From the NCBI RefSeq assembly GCF_000165425.1, contig NW_001798996.1:189072-253071 (forward strand): a DNA stretch of 64,000 nucleotides. The letters run 5' to 3'. The DNA comes from Paramecium tetraurelia. Its lineage: Eukaryota > Ciliophora > Oligohymenophorea > Peniculida > Parameciidae. The notes beneath the pieces were generated by a model. It saw only the letters and a program-made list of their open reading frames with translations, had not been told where the DNA came from and ran no database searches. The position numbers and the translations under genes were made by a program. Shown in pieces: positions 24,672 to 35,888 of this stretch. Each line of letters opens with the position of its first letter. Positions within the stretch are counted from its first letter, which is position 1.

Positions 24672-24860
24672 ATGTCTTTCAATATTGAATCGATAATCCA
24701 TCAGCAATTCTATCAACATTGTTAATTTATAAATAATTTTAGGAACGGACTCTTTAATTTTCATCTGTAGCTATTTAAGTAATTGGATGAAATAAACCAA
24801 AAAGAAAGTATGTAACTTGAATGTAAAGCAATTTATCAGACTAAAATACTTATTACTTGA
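24672..24860 (+). CDS. Short open frame, doubtful gene
   Basis: 62 codons starting MSFNIESIIHQQFYQH and ending at TGA 24858-24860. It has two Cys residues but no recognisable motif. A frame of this length is expected by chance when TGA is the only stop. Listed only because it lies alone in the gap between the MORN and vWA genes. Confidence 0.2.
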
Positions 24861-25050
24861 AGTATTTTCAGATTATATCTTTCATAAGTTTTATTTTTAG
24901 AATATATGATAAAATATTACTTAATAAGTTCAAATAGTCAATTTGTTTAAACTATCACTTTTTATCAAAGTTATAAGTTATACAAATAAAATAATAATCA
25001 CATATGCATTTAATGTTTATTTTAATAATAATATGTATTTTAATTCATTT

Positions 25051-27883
25051 TCAAGGTTAATTTAATTCCTGTTTCTTTTATTTATAATCTATCCCATTCT
25101 AAAGTAAATATTAGACTCCTTTGGAGAATATTAATTACCATGATTTTTTAAATTGGCTACAAAACTTTTCTAAATAGAGTAATATTAAAAGAGTATTCCA
25201 TACATCATCTATAAGACCTTGTGAATTGCTTAAATTTAAATAATTGACCTTTAACTGGATGTCATTATTAATCTAAAATCTTCCATCTGCCTAGGCAAAA
25301 TTCATCAAATTTTCATATGTAAGATTATTAATTTCGGGCTACTTAGAGATTGCAAAAGATGTCGAACATATGTCTTCATTTTTGCATTATTATGCCATTG
25401 AAAATGTATCTTCCACAGAACATTTTTATGCCATCTATTGTACTATTGGTTGTTTTGGTGATAGTGGCGTTTGCATTTGCATTGGTTTTGGAAATTACAT
25501 ATTGCAAGGTGGTGGTGGTGGTGTTGCTTTTGATTGCATTGGTAGTGGAAATTACATATTGCAAAATGGTGGTGGTGGTGGTAGTGGTGCTGTTGATTGC
25601 ATGCCATACATTTGTGGTGTTGTTGATTGCATGCCAAACATTTGTGGTGCCGTTGATTGCATGCCGCCAAACATTGGTGGTGTTGCATTTGATTGCATGC
25701 CAAACATTTGTGGTGCTGTTGATTGCATGCTGCCACACATTGGTAGTATTTGTGCTTTCATGCCGCAAGACATTGTTAGTGATGGTGGTGATGCATTCAT
25801 GCACTTTAATTGTTATGAAGGGTATTTTCCTGATGTCATGCTGCAACCTTAACTTAGAAATTAGCAAGAAGACAGACCAAATTGATTTGGAAATGTTTTT
25901 TTAGTATGTGTTATCTTGATTTTAGATCTGGCCTACTATTTTAATTGATCTTCTAATTCGCATACTTCACAAACAAATGCTGTTTTATTACTCAATATTT
26001 AATTTTCTATAGATAGATTCACAATATCCTTATCTTCAATATTTTATTTATTTAATTTAATAAAATTAACTTGTTATTCACCATATTTTATTGCGTTATC
26101 GTAATATGTGATAAACTTATGAGTGGCTAATTTATGAAAATATTCATTATCTTAAGATTAATTTAAATTCAAATTGACAGAATATTTTATAGGCTATTTA
26201 TCTTATGGATTATAGCAATGGATACTAAATTCAATGTTTTCTAATTCTTATTCATTGGAAAATAGAATTTAAATAGTGAGTTCTTAATTTTTTTTTAGAC
26301 TAACTATTGATTCAGGATTTGGAATGATTGAAGAGATTTTATCTACATTAGTTTCTAATTTAAAATCTTCTAGATATGGAGTCAATGAATCCTCCAATAA
26401 GTCAATTACCTTTTCATTAATATCCTCATTATCTCCTACTATGTGAAACTTTCCATTTCCTACCTCAGCAACTCTTTTTATTAAATAAAAACTGCAACGT
26501 TCTCCAATTCCTAATGTATATATCCTAGTTTCTGCCCGATTATTATTTTTAACAAGTTCAATGATTGGATCTGCATTATCTTCTCCATCTGTTAGTAAGA
26601 ATACATTTAAAGTTGTGTCCTTTGAACATCCATAACTACTATTATATATCTTATTTTTTAAAGGATTGTAAATATTAGTTCCTCCCATGTCTGCCTGCAT
26701 ATCTTTTACATGTTAAATGGCTTCTTATAAATTATCTTAAGTATATTGTCTTGATTCTTCCCATAGGGAAACGTATTATGTACCAAATGATATAATATTG
26801 AATAAAGAGGTTTAAGGCAAACTTTTAAGAAATAGAATTAATGATTGTTTTGCCTTTTATATTCTAGATCCATCCATGGATCCACTTCTATCAATAATGA
26901 ATAAATAATTCCCTCTATTAATGTTTTATTTCTCTGGCAAATTTATGCTATCCAGATATTAAGAATAAGCATCATCTAATGACATCTAATTAAATTGCGG
27001 AAATGAAAGTTAATGTGGCACAATATTTCTAAACCTATAAAGCATCATTATTTGTATGACTCAGTATTGCTCTCGGTAAATTGATATCATTGGATGAAAA
27101 CAATAGAGTAAATTTCTTTAAGGGTTTAAAGCTTTCAGGATTATCATCATCTAATTTAAGAACTAATCTTTTGCCATTCTCTTGTTTTATACCTTCAATA
27201 TCTTTGGCATTTGTAGAATGCAATTAATGTGTTGGAGATTTCCAAAAAGTGATAGGTGATCCAGTGTCAAACTCGATCTCAATGTCTTATTGGTACTCAA
27301 AAGTAAAGTCTTTCAATTAAAACATACCATTTAAATATCTTACAATTTTATTAAACCCTATTTGAGTATCAGATTGATTTTTTTAATAATTTTCATCTAT
27401 TATTGGAGATATATCAATTTTCCAAAATTTGTTCAAATACACCTCCAAGGGTTGTATATATTCAAAAATCACTCTTAATTATTTATTTGGAGCAAGTTAT
27501 CCTATTTTGAGTCTTTTTATCTATGGGAATTATTCATCTTCTTCGCTATAAGCCATAGTTTTTCCTTGTTTAATTCCTTCTTCAAATTCTTACTTTGCTT
27601 CTTCTTTTTCCTTCACTATTCCATAAACTATTTACTCTCCTAATTCAACTTTCATTTTAGTGACAGCTGCATTCTCGTTGATAGAAAAAACATATTCTAG
27701 GTCTAATGGCTAATTAAAGGCTTCTGTTAAAAATATTTATTCTATTTGCACGATTTAAAGACCATTATATATTTTTAGGTGATATTTAACACTTCGCAAT
27801 GGTATTACCTTCTTTTAATTTTATTCAAAACAGACAAACAATTATAATGGGTTAACCATTTACCTTTCTCTTTCTTTTCTCAT
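25051..27883 (-). CDS. VIT and von Willebrand factor A domain protein, with an apparent frameshift
   Basis: The N-terminus (MRKERERQMVNPLQ) leads into a VIT domain: LKIYNGLQIVQIEQIF, then LDLEYVFSINENAAVTKMKV and VKEKEEAKQEFEEGI. The vWA domain follows with an intact MIDAS site: DRSGSMDGSRI, ADMGGTNI and LLTDGEDN. After it come a Cys-rich turn (CEVCELEDQ), a Met/Gln/Ser/Pro repeat region with poly-Pro (25500-25780), and a C-terminal helical domain (LMNFAQADGRFQ...YLEKFCSQFKKSW). This architecture is that of the vWA5A-like family, which mediates protein interactions. Near 27000 the conserved segment CATLTFI...QFNQMSLDDAY changes frame by one base with no usable intron. It could be a real frameshift, an unrecognised splice or a sequence error. 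Confidence 0.8.
25500..25780 (-). repeat. Tandem Met-Gln-Ser-rich coding repeat
   Basis: Degenerate units of about 36-45 nt inside the vWA gene, encoding variations of QMFGMQSTAP and PPMFGGMQS, interspersed with runs of CCA codons (poly-Pro). The units share near-identical DNA around ATGCAATCAACA and ATGTTTGGC, which points to expansion by slippage or unequal recombination. Confidence 0.75.
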
Positions 27884-28968
27884 TTCATATTTTTGATTGG
27901 CTTATTAAATTTTAGGACAAGATATTTATACTTAACTCATTTAAATTTTTTAATTATTTATTTTTCCAATTAGTTTTGGTTATGAATACTCCTTTTTTGG
28001 CAATTTCTGATTACAAATTCTACCAAGGATAATAGACTATCATAATAGAATTTTTACTTATAGATTATATTGATCAACTAATTAGAAAGTACTTTTTAAA
28101 TTTTGAATTGCAATTAGACTGAAAGCATTCAATGTTAATTGAAAAATAAAAGATCATAACTAGATGAATTAGAATAATAATAGATATTGTAGATAATCAA
28201 TACTAGGAATTCAGATGGCAGGGGCATATGAAATTTTTATCTAAAGGATAATAGTTTCGATTATTTAAAAATTTGATATTCTAATTCACTTATGAGATTT
28301 GGATATGTGTAAATTTGTTGTAGAATTAATTATATTTTATTAAATTTAAAGGAGGAACTTTCAGGATATATTTTTTTTTATTTATACGTTTAAATTTTCT
28401 ACAATTATTTTCATGGAAAATAAAAAGAAGGTCAATTTGAATAAAATCAAAAATCCATATATTATTTTATCGCTAGAAACGATAGATTTGATGGAAATTT
28501 AAGATAGCAATAGGTGGTCAATGGAAAATTTTAATGATCAAATCTTTTAAAGACGTACACTAAATCAAGAGCTTTGAAATAAATGATTATTTAGAGATAA
28601 TTATTATTTAAGAATTTAGCAGAAAGATGAATTAGAGAGAATTGAAAAATTGTAGAATTTAGAGATAAATTGCATTGAAATAACTCATAGAATTAACTTA
28701 AATATTAATTGAAATTTTGGCTTTTGAGCGAAAAATATTCTATTAAAAATTTAATTTAATAATCTTTTTCGAGTTTATTTTAAAGTATAATGAACAAAAC
28801 CCAGATAATTATCAATAAAAATATAGCATTAGCTTTTAAGAAAGGTGATTAGAAATTCTTGAAGTTCAATTAATCTATCTTAATATCCGATTAAATATCT
28901 ACAAAAACCAGAGAAAGAAGTAAATCAGGTTTAATATTGTTGTGTAAATAGTTAAAATTAAAAAGTAT
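27884..28968. other. Gene-poor region with fragmentary open frames
   Basis: Short frames on the plus strand, for example from the ATG at about 27983 (MNTPFLAISDYKFYQGQQ) and one near 28400-28530 that vaguely resembles MORN units (KEGQFEQ, DRFDGNL). Each breaks at TGA without a convincing intron. It could be the relic of a gene. Nothing is firmly supported. Confidence 0.3.
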
Positions 28969-29049
28969 GACAATAGCCAGATTTCAAACTGATGCGGGAA
29001 AACCCCACAGATTTTAAATCTGCGCCTTAGCCCACTCGGCCACCATGTC
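28969..29049 (-). tRNA. tRNA-Leu(UAA)-like element, possibly degenerate
   Basis: The minus strand reads GACATGG (acceptor), then the D-arm of a Leu tRNA (TGGCCGAGTGGGCTAAGGC), an anticodon arm GCAGA-TTTAAAA-TCTGT with anticodon TAA (34-36), and a class II variable arm with a GGG/CCC stem. This half is convincing. The 3' half is weak: the T-arm (ATCAGTTTGAAATCTGG) pairs over only three or four positions and lacks the normal TTCGA loop, and the acceptor pairs over only four positions (GACA with TGTC). It may be a pseudo-tRNA or a decayed duplicate. Confidence 0.6.
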
Positions 29050-29844
29050 TATGATGAGAATTCATATTGAGAATCAACGATTTTGAAAGATTTACTAAAT
29101 TTTAGATATAAACCATCATAATAGAATATTTTTGTAGAACTAAAAATTATTATTATTTAATAAAAACTGTCCATCAATTTATCCTTTTTAATCAATTTCA
29201 AATAAACTTCACTATTATTATTAACAAACATTTTTCTACTTTGGTTGCAATCTATTTAAAAAATCCTACTTTTAATACCATTAAACAATTATTCCTTGTA
29301 AAGATAGTAAATTCTATAGATTTATATTTGATCTAAGTGTTCCAAAAGTTCCCTTTTATTTAAAGGAGAGTAGAGCATTCTCGATATATTCCATCAATTT
29401 TATATGTTCGCTCCTTATCATAATTAGTCTTTACCAATATTGTATTTTCAAAGGACATTCAATATACAACATTCTAATTAAGAGTAATTATCTTTTTAGC
29501 TCTTTTGACGTAATCTTATTTCATCAGAAAAAGTCAAAATAATAAATTATCAAGTTCATAAAGGGGTTTTTAATTACTTAAATAGAATAAAGGTTGATTA
29601 AATAGATTTATGTAGGAAATTAGGATGGTAATACAGGGAAAGTAGGATGATAGAGCAGCTGACATGATTATTAAAATAGTGATTGTTGTTGTGTATTAGA
29701 AAATGTGAATTTGAAAAATTTTTCCTTAAAAAATAATTAGTATATAAATAAATGTAAAGAAAATCAAATACATTAAAATACTTATGCAAGTTACTTTATT
29801 CTACAACCCCATTTTGTTAGCACAAGAATTCTTGTGTTGTGAAT
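29050..29844. other. Intergenic region, AT-rich
   Basis: A minus-strand open frame at about 29500-29789 (MHKYFNVFDFLYIYLY...) is AT-driven and rich in Asn, His, Ile and Tyr, as expected by chance. I see no supported gene. Confidence 0.4.
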
Positions 29845-30474
29845 ATGTCAAGAGGACTGGTTGAGGCATTCACTAAGGCATTTTTGGCAAAGCTTTGTTT
29901 AAATGCCATAATGTTGGTTATGAGTTCTAAGAAGATTATCAAATCATCTAATAAAATCAAATTGGTTTTTCAAATTTTGATTAATAGGTATTGTATAAAA
30001 TGTAATTATGTATAGAACTAATTTTCATTTGGGGTTATTTATGGGCACATAGACATTTTTAATTAAATGCATTTAATGTCTTTTGAGAGCAATAAGAAAT
30101 AAGGAGGATGGTTGGAATGCTGCAATTTCTGGTTTTATCGCAGGAGGGTTGAGTTTTATAACTTAGAAGCCGCATGTTCAAAATATCCTTAGAGTTTATT
30201 TGTTTGCAAGAGCGACAGAGTGCTTATATCAGATTGGTATTTAGAGGTAAAATATTTAAAAATGAAAAGAAAGTATTACAACCATCAAAAGGCGAACACT
30301 GCAATTGCATTCGTAGCAATGACTGCAGTAATTGCATACGGGTTCTTTTTTGAGCCAGACATATTGCCAATGGACACATTCAAGATGTACGAGAACTTTT
30401 CATAATAAACCCTGGTGGATTAGATTTGGCATATGTGCAATGTATAATAGTATAGAAATAGATGCAATGTTTGA
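29845..30474 (+). CDS. TMEM135-like membrane protein
   Basis: Starts MSRGLVEAFTKAFLAK. Two introns, 28 nt (GTATTG...TATAG, near 29983-30010) and 23 nt (GTAAAA...AAAAG, near 30246-30268), restore one frame. The conserved core matches TMEM135/Tim17-like proteins: RAIRNKEDGWNAAISGFIAG, LRVYLFARATECLYQIGI, and a C-terminal GFFFEPDILPMDTFKMY, where homologues have a Glu-Pro pair followed by Tyr. TMEM135 relatives are associated with peroxisomes and mitochondria; location here is inferred. It is shorter than animal TMEM135 (about 190 residues). Confidence 0.78.
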
Positions 30475-30509
30475 TAGGATATGAACAATACTTATAAGTT
30501 ATAAAATGA

Positions 30510-33500
30510 TCATAAAATTTTCTTTAACTTTCTTAATTTTCTCTGGGAAGTAATTTCATTGAAGCAAAAGTACAGAATCAAAATGGGAGTGCAAGGTAGG
30601 CCAATGACACCAATGAAATTCACATCTCTGTCTGGAAAATAATAAATCATGTAGGGTATGTACATGAGTAACACTAAAAATAGTGAAATTAAATAGGAAT
30701 AGACCAACTTCTACAAAATTGATAAATGTAATAATTTACTTTGTTTAATTTCTAATATCTGAATGATAGGATTCTTGTTCTGCCCAGGAAAACGTGTAGC
30801 CATCCCCACATGATGAATCCATAGATGAACCCTAATTGAGCAATATCCAAAGACAGGTATGAGTAACAGAGTTCTGAGTCATTTAATTTGCAAATATCAG
30901 AGTTGCTGGTGACAAAATTGGTAATCCAAGAGTGATCGGTTTCATTCAATTTGACAATAACATTTCTGAAGTCAAATTCAGATTCCTTATTGAAATGTTT
31001 ATAAAATTAGAAAGTGATAAAAGGATTTTGTGATAATGGTTGGGGATTGATTAAGTTCAGATTGCCCAAATATTGGTCTGAAGTATTAAAATTGTAAAAA
31101 TCAGTAGAATTGAATATTTGACTTGAATATCCAGTTTTGTAGATGATTCCAGGTAAGGATTTGCTTTGAAATCCAAAATAATGCATAGTAACCAAATAAC
31201 TCATCATTCCTGATGATGCAGCCAAGACTCCATGAGTGAGGATCCATCTTAAGAAATGTTGGAGTTTAATAAATATCTTCACATTACTTGGTTCTCTGAT
31301 TATGATGTCGACTTCCTCATTTTCATTCAATACTCCCAAGACCAGAATTTCCAGCACAAATGTTATATACAATATTCCAAAACTAGTGAGTGGCAATGGA
31401 ATCCCAAAAAACAACATTAAGAGAATGGGGATGAATTGACCGAATTTATTACTCAAACACAATTTAATCTGTTTAATTAGGTTATCAGTAAATCGTCTGC
31501 CATGATAAATGCATTTCAGTATCTACTCCAATTCCTGTTGTTCATTGCTCATCAAAATAACTTTAGAGGATTATTTAGCTAATTCATCAGATCTATTCAA
31601 TGCAAAACTTACATCACACTTCCTTAAGGCAGGTGAATCAATCGTATCAAAACCAATCATTCCAACTTTATATCCTTGTTTTTAAAAAGCAGATATAACC
31701 ATTAATTTTTATGCTGGATTTATTCTTGCATATATTGTATTTAATTATGTACATAGTTTTGTATTGATTGATTCTTCATCTGCCTACTCTTTTTATTATT
31801 AATTCTCATCTAATTATTCGTGATCTTCTAAATCATTACCTGTAACTATTTTAGGATTACAAACTAATTGAGATTCTTAAGCAATATATTCTGCAGTTTC
31901 AGGAAAGTCACCAGTCCTTTTTATATGTAAATAGATTACATTAACACAACTCTAATTCCAGACAAGTTCAATTTCTGCAATACTGTCCTAATGATGGGAG
32001 TGATGCTCAATTTCAAGGCAATCGTCCCTAAATTGGTTGCATGATTCAAATTAAAATTAAATTCGTTCGTGTTGGCTATATCGAATCTGTAGTTCTCATC
32101 TAGGATTAAGAGTTTCTCAGCAAATGAGATGAGCGAGTACCCCTTCTTTGCCAAATTTCTGTGAGTATTCAAATATTCAATCTCCTCTTGACTTCCAGAT
32201 CTGAATAGCTTTTATGAAATGACTTCAGGAGAACCCATTAAATACACGATATACTAAGACTTGAATTCCATATTCTGCACTATGGTCAAACAATATCGTT
32301 CTATTGCTGTGAACTGTCTCTATTGAACAATTCTGTAATCGTCAATCCTATAATCCCTAATGAATTGTCTCATTATTTGTTAAATGTCTTATTTGTTGTA
32401 AGACTCCTCCAAGGAATAATTCTCCTGATAGATGCAATAATGGATGCAATTAAGTAAGTCTATCAAATCTAAGATTTAAATACTTTGATAGTTCTTGATC
32501 TTGTTAATGTGATATATTTGATTGTCCAGGATTATCTTCTTAGGTTGTTATCCCTAGACCAGGACAGCTTCCTTATTGATCAACAGCAAACTCATTTAAG
32601 TTAGACTCTCAATCACGTCAACATCCTTCAAAAATACACTCTGATCTTGCATGATTGAGACAATCTTCCTCTTTGAGTAGGAGATCAACAACATCAAAGT
32701 GAAGGGAAGACTAGGTTAAATTATTTGATACTTAGATAGTATGATTATGATGATTGTGTTAATTAGGAATGTGAAGTCGTAGTGTCCATTCTGGTACTCC
32801 TCGAATATCCATCCAATGATTGTTATGATGATGAATGAAAATATTATCAGAGTAGTAATCTATATAATTCTTAATAATTTAAATCAAATACTTCTTGACT
32901 TAGTAATCGATGTGTGAAATGGACATGGGAACATCAATCTTCTTGGCTAGTTTCCCCAGAATAGTCTAATTGCCAGTGTTTATGACTATGGCTCTTCCTT
33001 CCCCAAAAACACAACCGACTCCTAAGAAGGCTACGTTCCTTGCTTCAAATATGGATTTGTGATTGCTTTCTTCTGATTCCAATAATATTGGCTGACAATC
33101 CCCTGTGAATATAAAATTGTCCACACTCAATTGTTGGGATAGTATGATTCTACAATCGGCTGGCACCTTGTAATTGGAATTCAATTCAATCAGATCTCCC
33201 TTCACCAATTATTCCGAGGAGATTTTTTACTTTTAGCCATTTCTTATTACTATCACTTCGTCATTGGTGATTATTTGATTGAATTACTAAAAGAGTTTCT
33301 TCTTCTTTTGATACGACGTGAATGTAATTATGTGGGTGAATACTAGAATTGCCAATAAACTAATGATTTCAATCAGAAATGAAATGTGCTCCTTCTCATC
33401 ATACAAATATCCAACTATCGACAACACTATAACTATAACTAATGCTAATGTAAAGAGGTTGAACACTTCTCGCAATTGCACATTTGCATGTTTGCTCGTA

Positions 33501-33850
33501 ATTTTGTTTAAACCGAATTTTGCAATCTTCTCCTAGACCTATTGATCATTCAATCCATCCGTGATGTTCGTCTTCAAAATCTTTTATATCTATTCAACAG
33601 AGTATGTATGTTCGATCATCTCTATTTGGTCTTAATCAATCTATATAGAATTTTCGGACATATAGGAAGGATATACGTGACTCATTCGCTGACTTGGCTT
33701 CTGCTTGCTAAACAAAATATTCTCATTATCATGCATTTTAGACGAGTAGTCCGCCCCTCTCTCCAAAAACCGAGGAGCCTCCTCAACTATTGAACTGTTA
33801 ATCAATTCCCCCGGTTAGATTGGATGCTCCTTTATTTTGAATTCGAGCAT
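30510..33850 (-). CDS. P2C-type (Na+/K+-ATPase alpha-like) P-type ATPase homologue, catalytic motifs lost
   Basis: The fold of a Na,K/H,K-ATPase alpha subunit is followed end to end: KFGLNKITSKHANVQLREV before M1, a GDLIELNSNYKVPADCRII A-domain, VDNFIFTGDCQP, ARNVAFLGVGCVFGEGRA, a nucleotide-binding domain, LSGIRVVLMTGDFPETA, a hinge region and six C-terminal TM segments. Hallmark residues have changed. DKTGTLT is NKEAVLV (the phosphorylated Asp is Asn, codon at 32575-32577). TGES is TGDC. M4 PEGL is PSLP. KGAPE is MGSPE. GDGVNDSPAL is GFDTIDSPAL. Catalysis by phosphoenzyme is therefore not expected, yet the frame is open over about 1,080 residues with only standard small introns (one of 23 nt near 31931-31953). 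Confidence 0.85.
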
Positions 33851-33986
33851 CGCCTATATAATCGAATATTGCACTAGACTTTTATTTGGAGAAGAGTCTA
33901 AATCACCTAAATAAACATACTTTCAGCGAACGATTTCGTATTATGATTACTTTGCTCTAATAAATATTGAGATTATTCTCCTTTAT

Positions 33987-34430
33987 TCATATAATTATAA
34001 ATTGAATTATAAGTAATTCTTTAACATTAACTTATTTAATATTATCACTATATGTCACTACTTTTACATTATGATCGAATATATATATATATAGAAATTT
34101 TTATAAAAATATTAATAAAGCAGATTTTTCAATCTAATTCCACAAAATATCCTCCTCCCTCGGATCTCCTCCCCGCACTTCGAATCTATTAGATTCTTGA
34201 TTCAGAAGCCCCACATCCTCAATCCCCACCAATAAATTATAGAACTCTTAGGAAGAACTCCACCACTCTTCATATATTTTTCAATATCCACATTCCCAAT
34301 TGACCTGACCTCTATTCTTTTTTTGTGCCTCTCTCTCAAATAGGAATTGATTTGAAGATCAAGCCGTGTTACAGAATTGACTTATAAGAATTTGATTATA
34401 ACAACCAAAATAAATTTGAATCATTATACA
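33987..34430 (-). CDS. Possible short gene, unknown
   Basis: A less AT-rich block at about 34150-34400 reads on the minus strand as EEWWSSSQEFYNLLVGIED and then NQESNRFEVRGGDPREEDIL, with an upstream segment (INSYLRERHKKRIE) in another frame that would need an intron. The composition looks coding. I cannot fix the start, and the frame runs on into AT-rich sequence to a TGA at 33987-33989. No family is recognised. Confidence 0.35.
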
Positions 34431-34508
34431 TCTAAAAATAGATTCAATTAGTATTATAGTTTATACAATGTACATATTGTGATATTGAAAGAAATATATG
34501 AATATGTA

Positions 34509-34700
34509 TCAAATTGGGTTCAATTTTTGTAGTTGCTCAGCTTCCTTAACAAGCTATTGCTGCATTACTTCTAGTATTCTAACATTTTTATCCAAACTTT
34601 CAACTTGCTCCAATATCACATTATGCCAAGGGTAAAGCACAAAGGCCTAAAAGCTTAATGCGCAGATTCCAACAAACATGTTCACTTTCGGGAGAACCAT
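34509..34700 (-). CDS. Small single-pass membrane protein, paralogue A
   Basis: 63 residues without introns: an N-terminal hydrophobic segment (MFVGICALSFQAFVLYP) followed by Trp-His and a C-terminal amphipathic coiled coil (EQVESLDKNVRILEVMQQQ). It is a paralogue of the gene 270 bp upstream on the same strand: both share ALxFQAxVLYPxH and the heptad helix. Function is unknown. The size and TM-plus-coil design resemble small organelle-membrane complex subunits, but this is only an impression. The conservation between the copies confirms it is coding. Confidence 0.72.
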
Positions 34701-34969
34701 TATAATTGCTAAGTTTATCTTAATTTATTAATTAATTTCTCTTCAAACTATTTTTATGCTTTGAAGGAAGATATTTTCCATTTATTTCTAGAAATCATCA
34801 GGTTGCTTCTATTTTTAGATCAAACTCTTCCTTTCACTTCCCCATGCTCCCTTAATGAGCTAAGGTCTCTCTAAAATTGTCTTATTAGATTATTTATATT
34901 ATTGCTACTATTTTTAGGATAACATTATTTATATTTAATATACAAAAAACACAAATGTAGAAAATCACA

Positions 34970-35188
34970 TCAGGCACTTTTTCCATTCCCAATTATTTTT
35001 TGCTTGATCAACTGCTGATTCCTCTCCATATGAGTTTTCAATTCCACTTCCATCTATTCCAATCTCACAATGTTTTTCTCCAATTTGTCGACTTATTGTG
35101 ATATCGTCTCATGACAAGGATAAAGGACCAATGCCTAAAAGCACAAAGCAGTGAAGCCTATCGCAAAATTCATTTTGATTATTCCCAT
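34970..35188 (-). CDS. Small single-pass membrane protein, paralogue B
   Basis: 72 residues starting MGIIKMNFAIGFTALCFQAL. I chose this ATG over the one 15 nt downstream because it aligns with the start of paralogue A (MVLPKVNMFVG). After the TM segment comes VLYPCH, where the copy has VLYPWH, then a coiled coil (QQVDKLEKNIVRLEQMEVE) and a Lys-rich tail (KQKIIGNGKSA). The tandem arrangement suggests local duplication followed by considerable divergence. Confidence 0.72.
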
Positions 35189-35888
35189 CGATCTGAAATT
35201 GATTTATTTTAATAATTGTGTATAAAAACTTACGAATTTTGATTTTATATTCCAAAATTTATAATATTATGTTATATTTATATAACTATCATTTATAGTT
35301 ATTCTGTTGATTATTAACTTAAATTACTCCGTTAAACTTTAAAAAACTCAAATTCTTCTTATTCACAGTACAACCTCCTACTTTGAAATGAAGAACTCTC
35401 CTCCCTCTACTGCAATGCGTTTATCATTTAAAACGGAATCTGATACGCAGTACATTCTCAAATAGGCATGTCAAATATGTCAAATAAAATTATATAATGA
35501 TATATAAGATTATGGGGAATAATTACATGGGAGAGATTATAATATGATGAAAGAAAGATAAGAGTGTGTTTGTTAATAGATCTAGATTTATTTTTGATTC
35601 AAATCTAAAATATGAGTATTATTATTCCTCCTTCTTCAATTTAATTTAATGGCATTTTAGATAATTAATGAGTACATCATACTTTTAATCATGATTTTCA
35701 AAGTCAAAAGATTAATTTTATTTGACATAATTCTTAAAGGAATTATAATTATTATTGATTACTTGGATCTTTAAAAATATATTTTGATAAAATGAAATAG
35801 TGATTAGAATGTAAGTTTGAAGGAAATCTCGTAAAATTTCAGCATTTTTTGGAATTAACAAAGAATTTTTATAATAAATATATATATA
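35189..35888. other. Intergenic region, AT-rich
   Basis: No gene, RNA or repeat that I can support. Confidence 0.45.

Noticed and set aside
25350-25904. Plus-strand Val/Leu/Cys-rich frames over the repeat region
   Set aside because: Antisense shadows of the Met/Gln/Ser/Pro repeats of the vWA gene, which has the conserved domain evidence.
28360-28560. MORN-like fragment near 28.4 kb
   Set aside because: Only two weak units and the frame breaks quickly; too little to call a gene or pseudogene.
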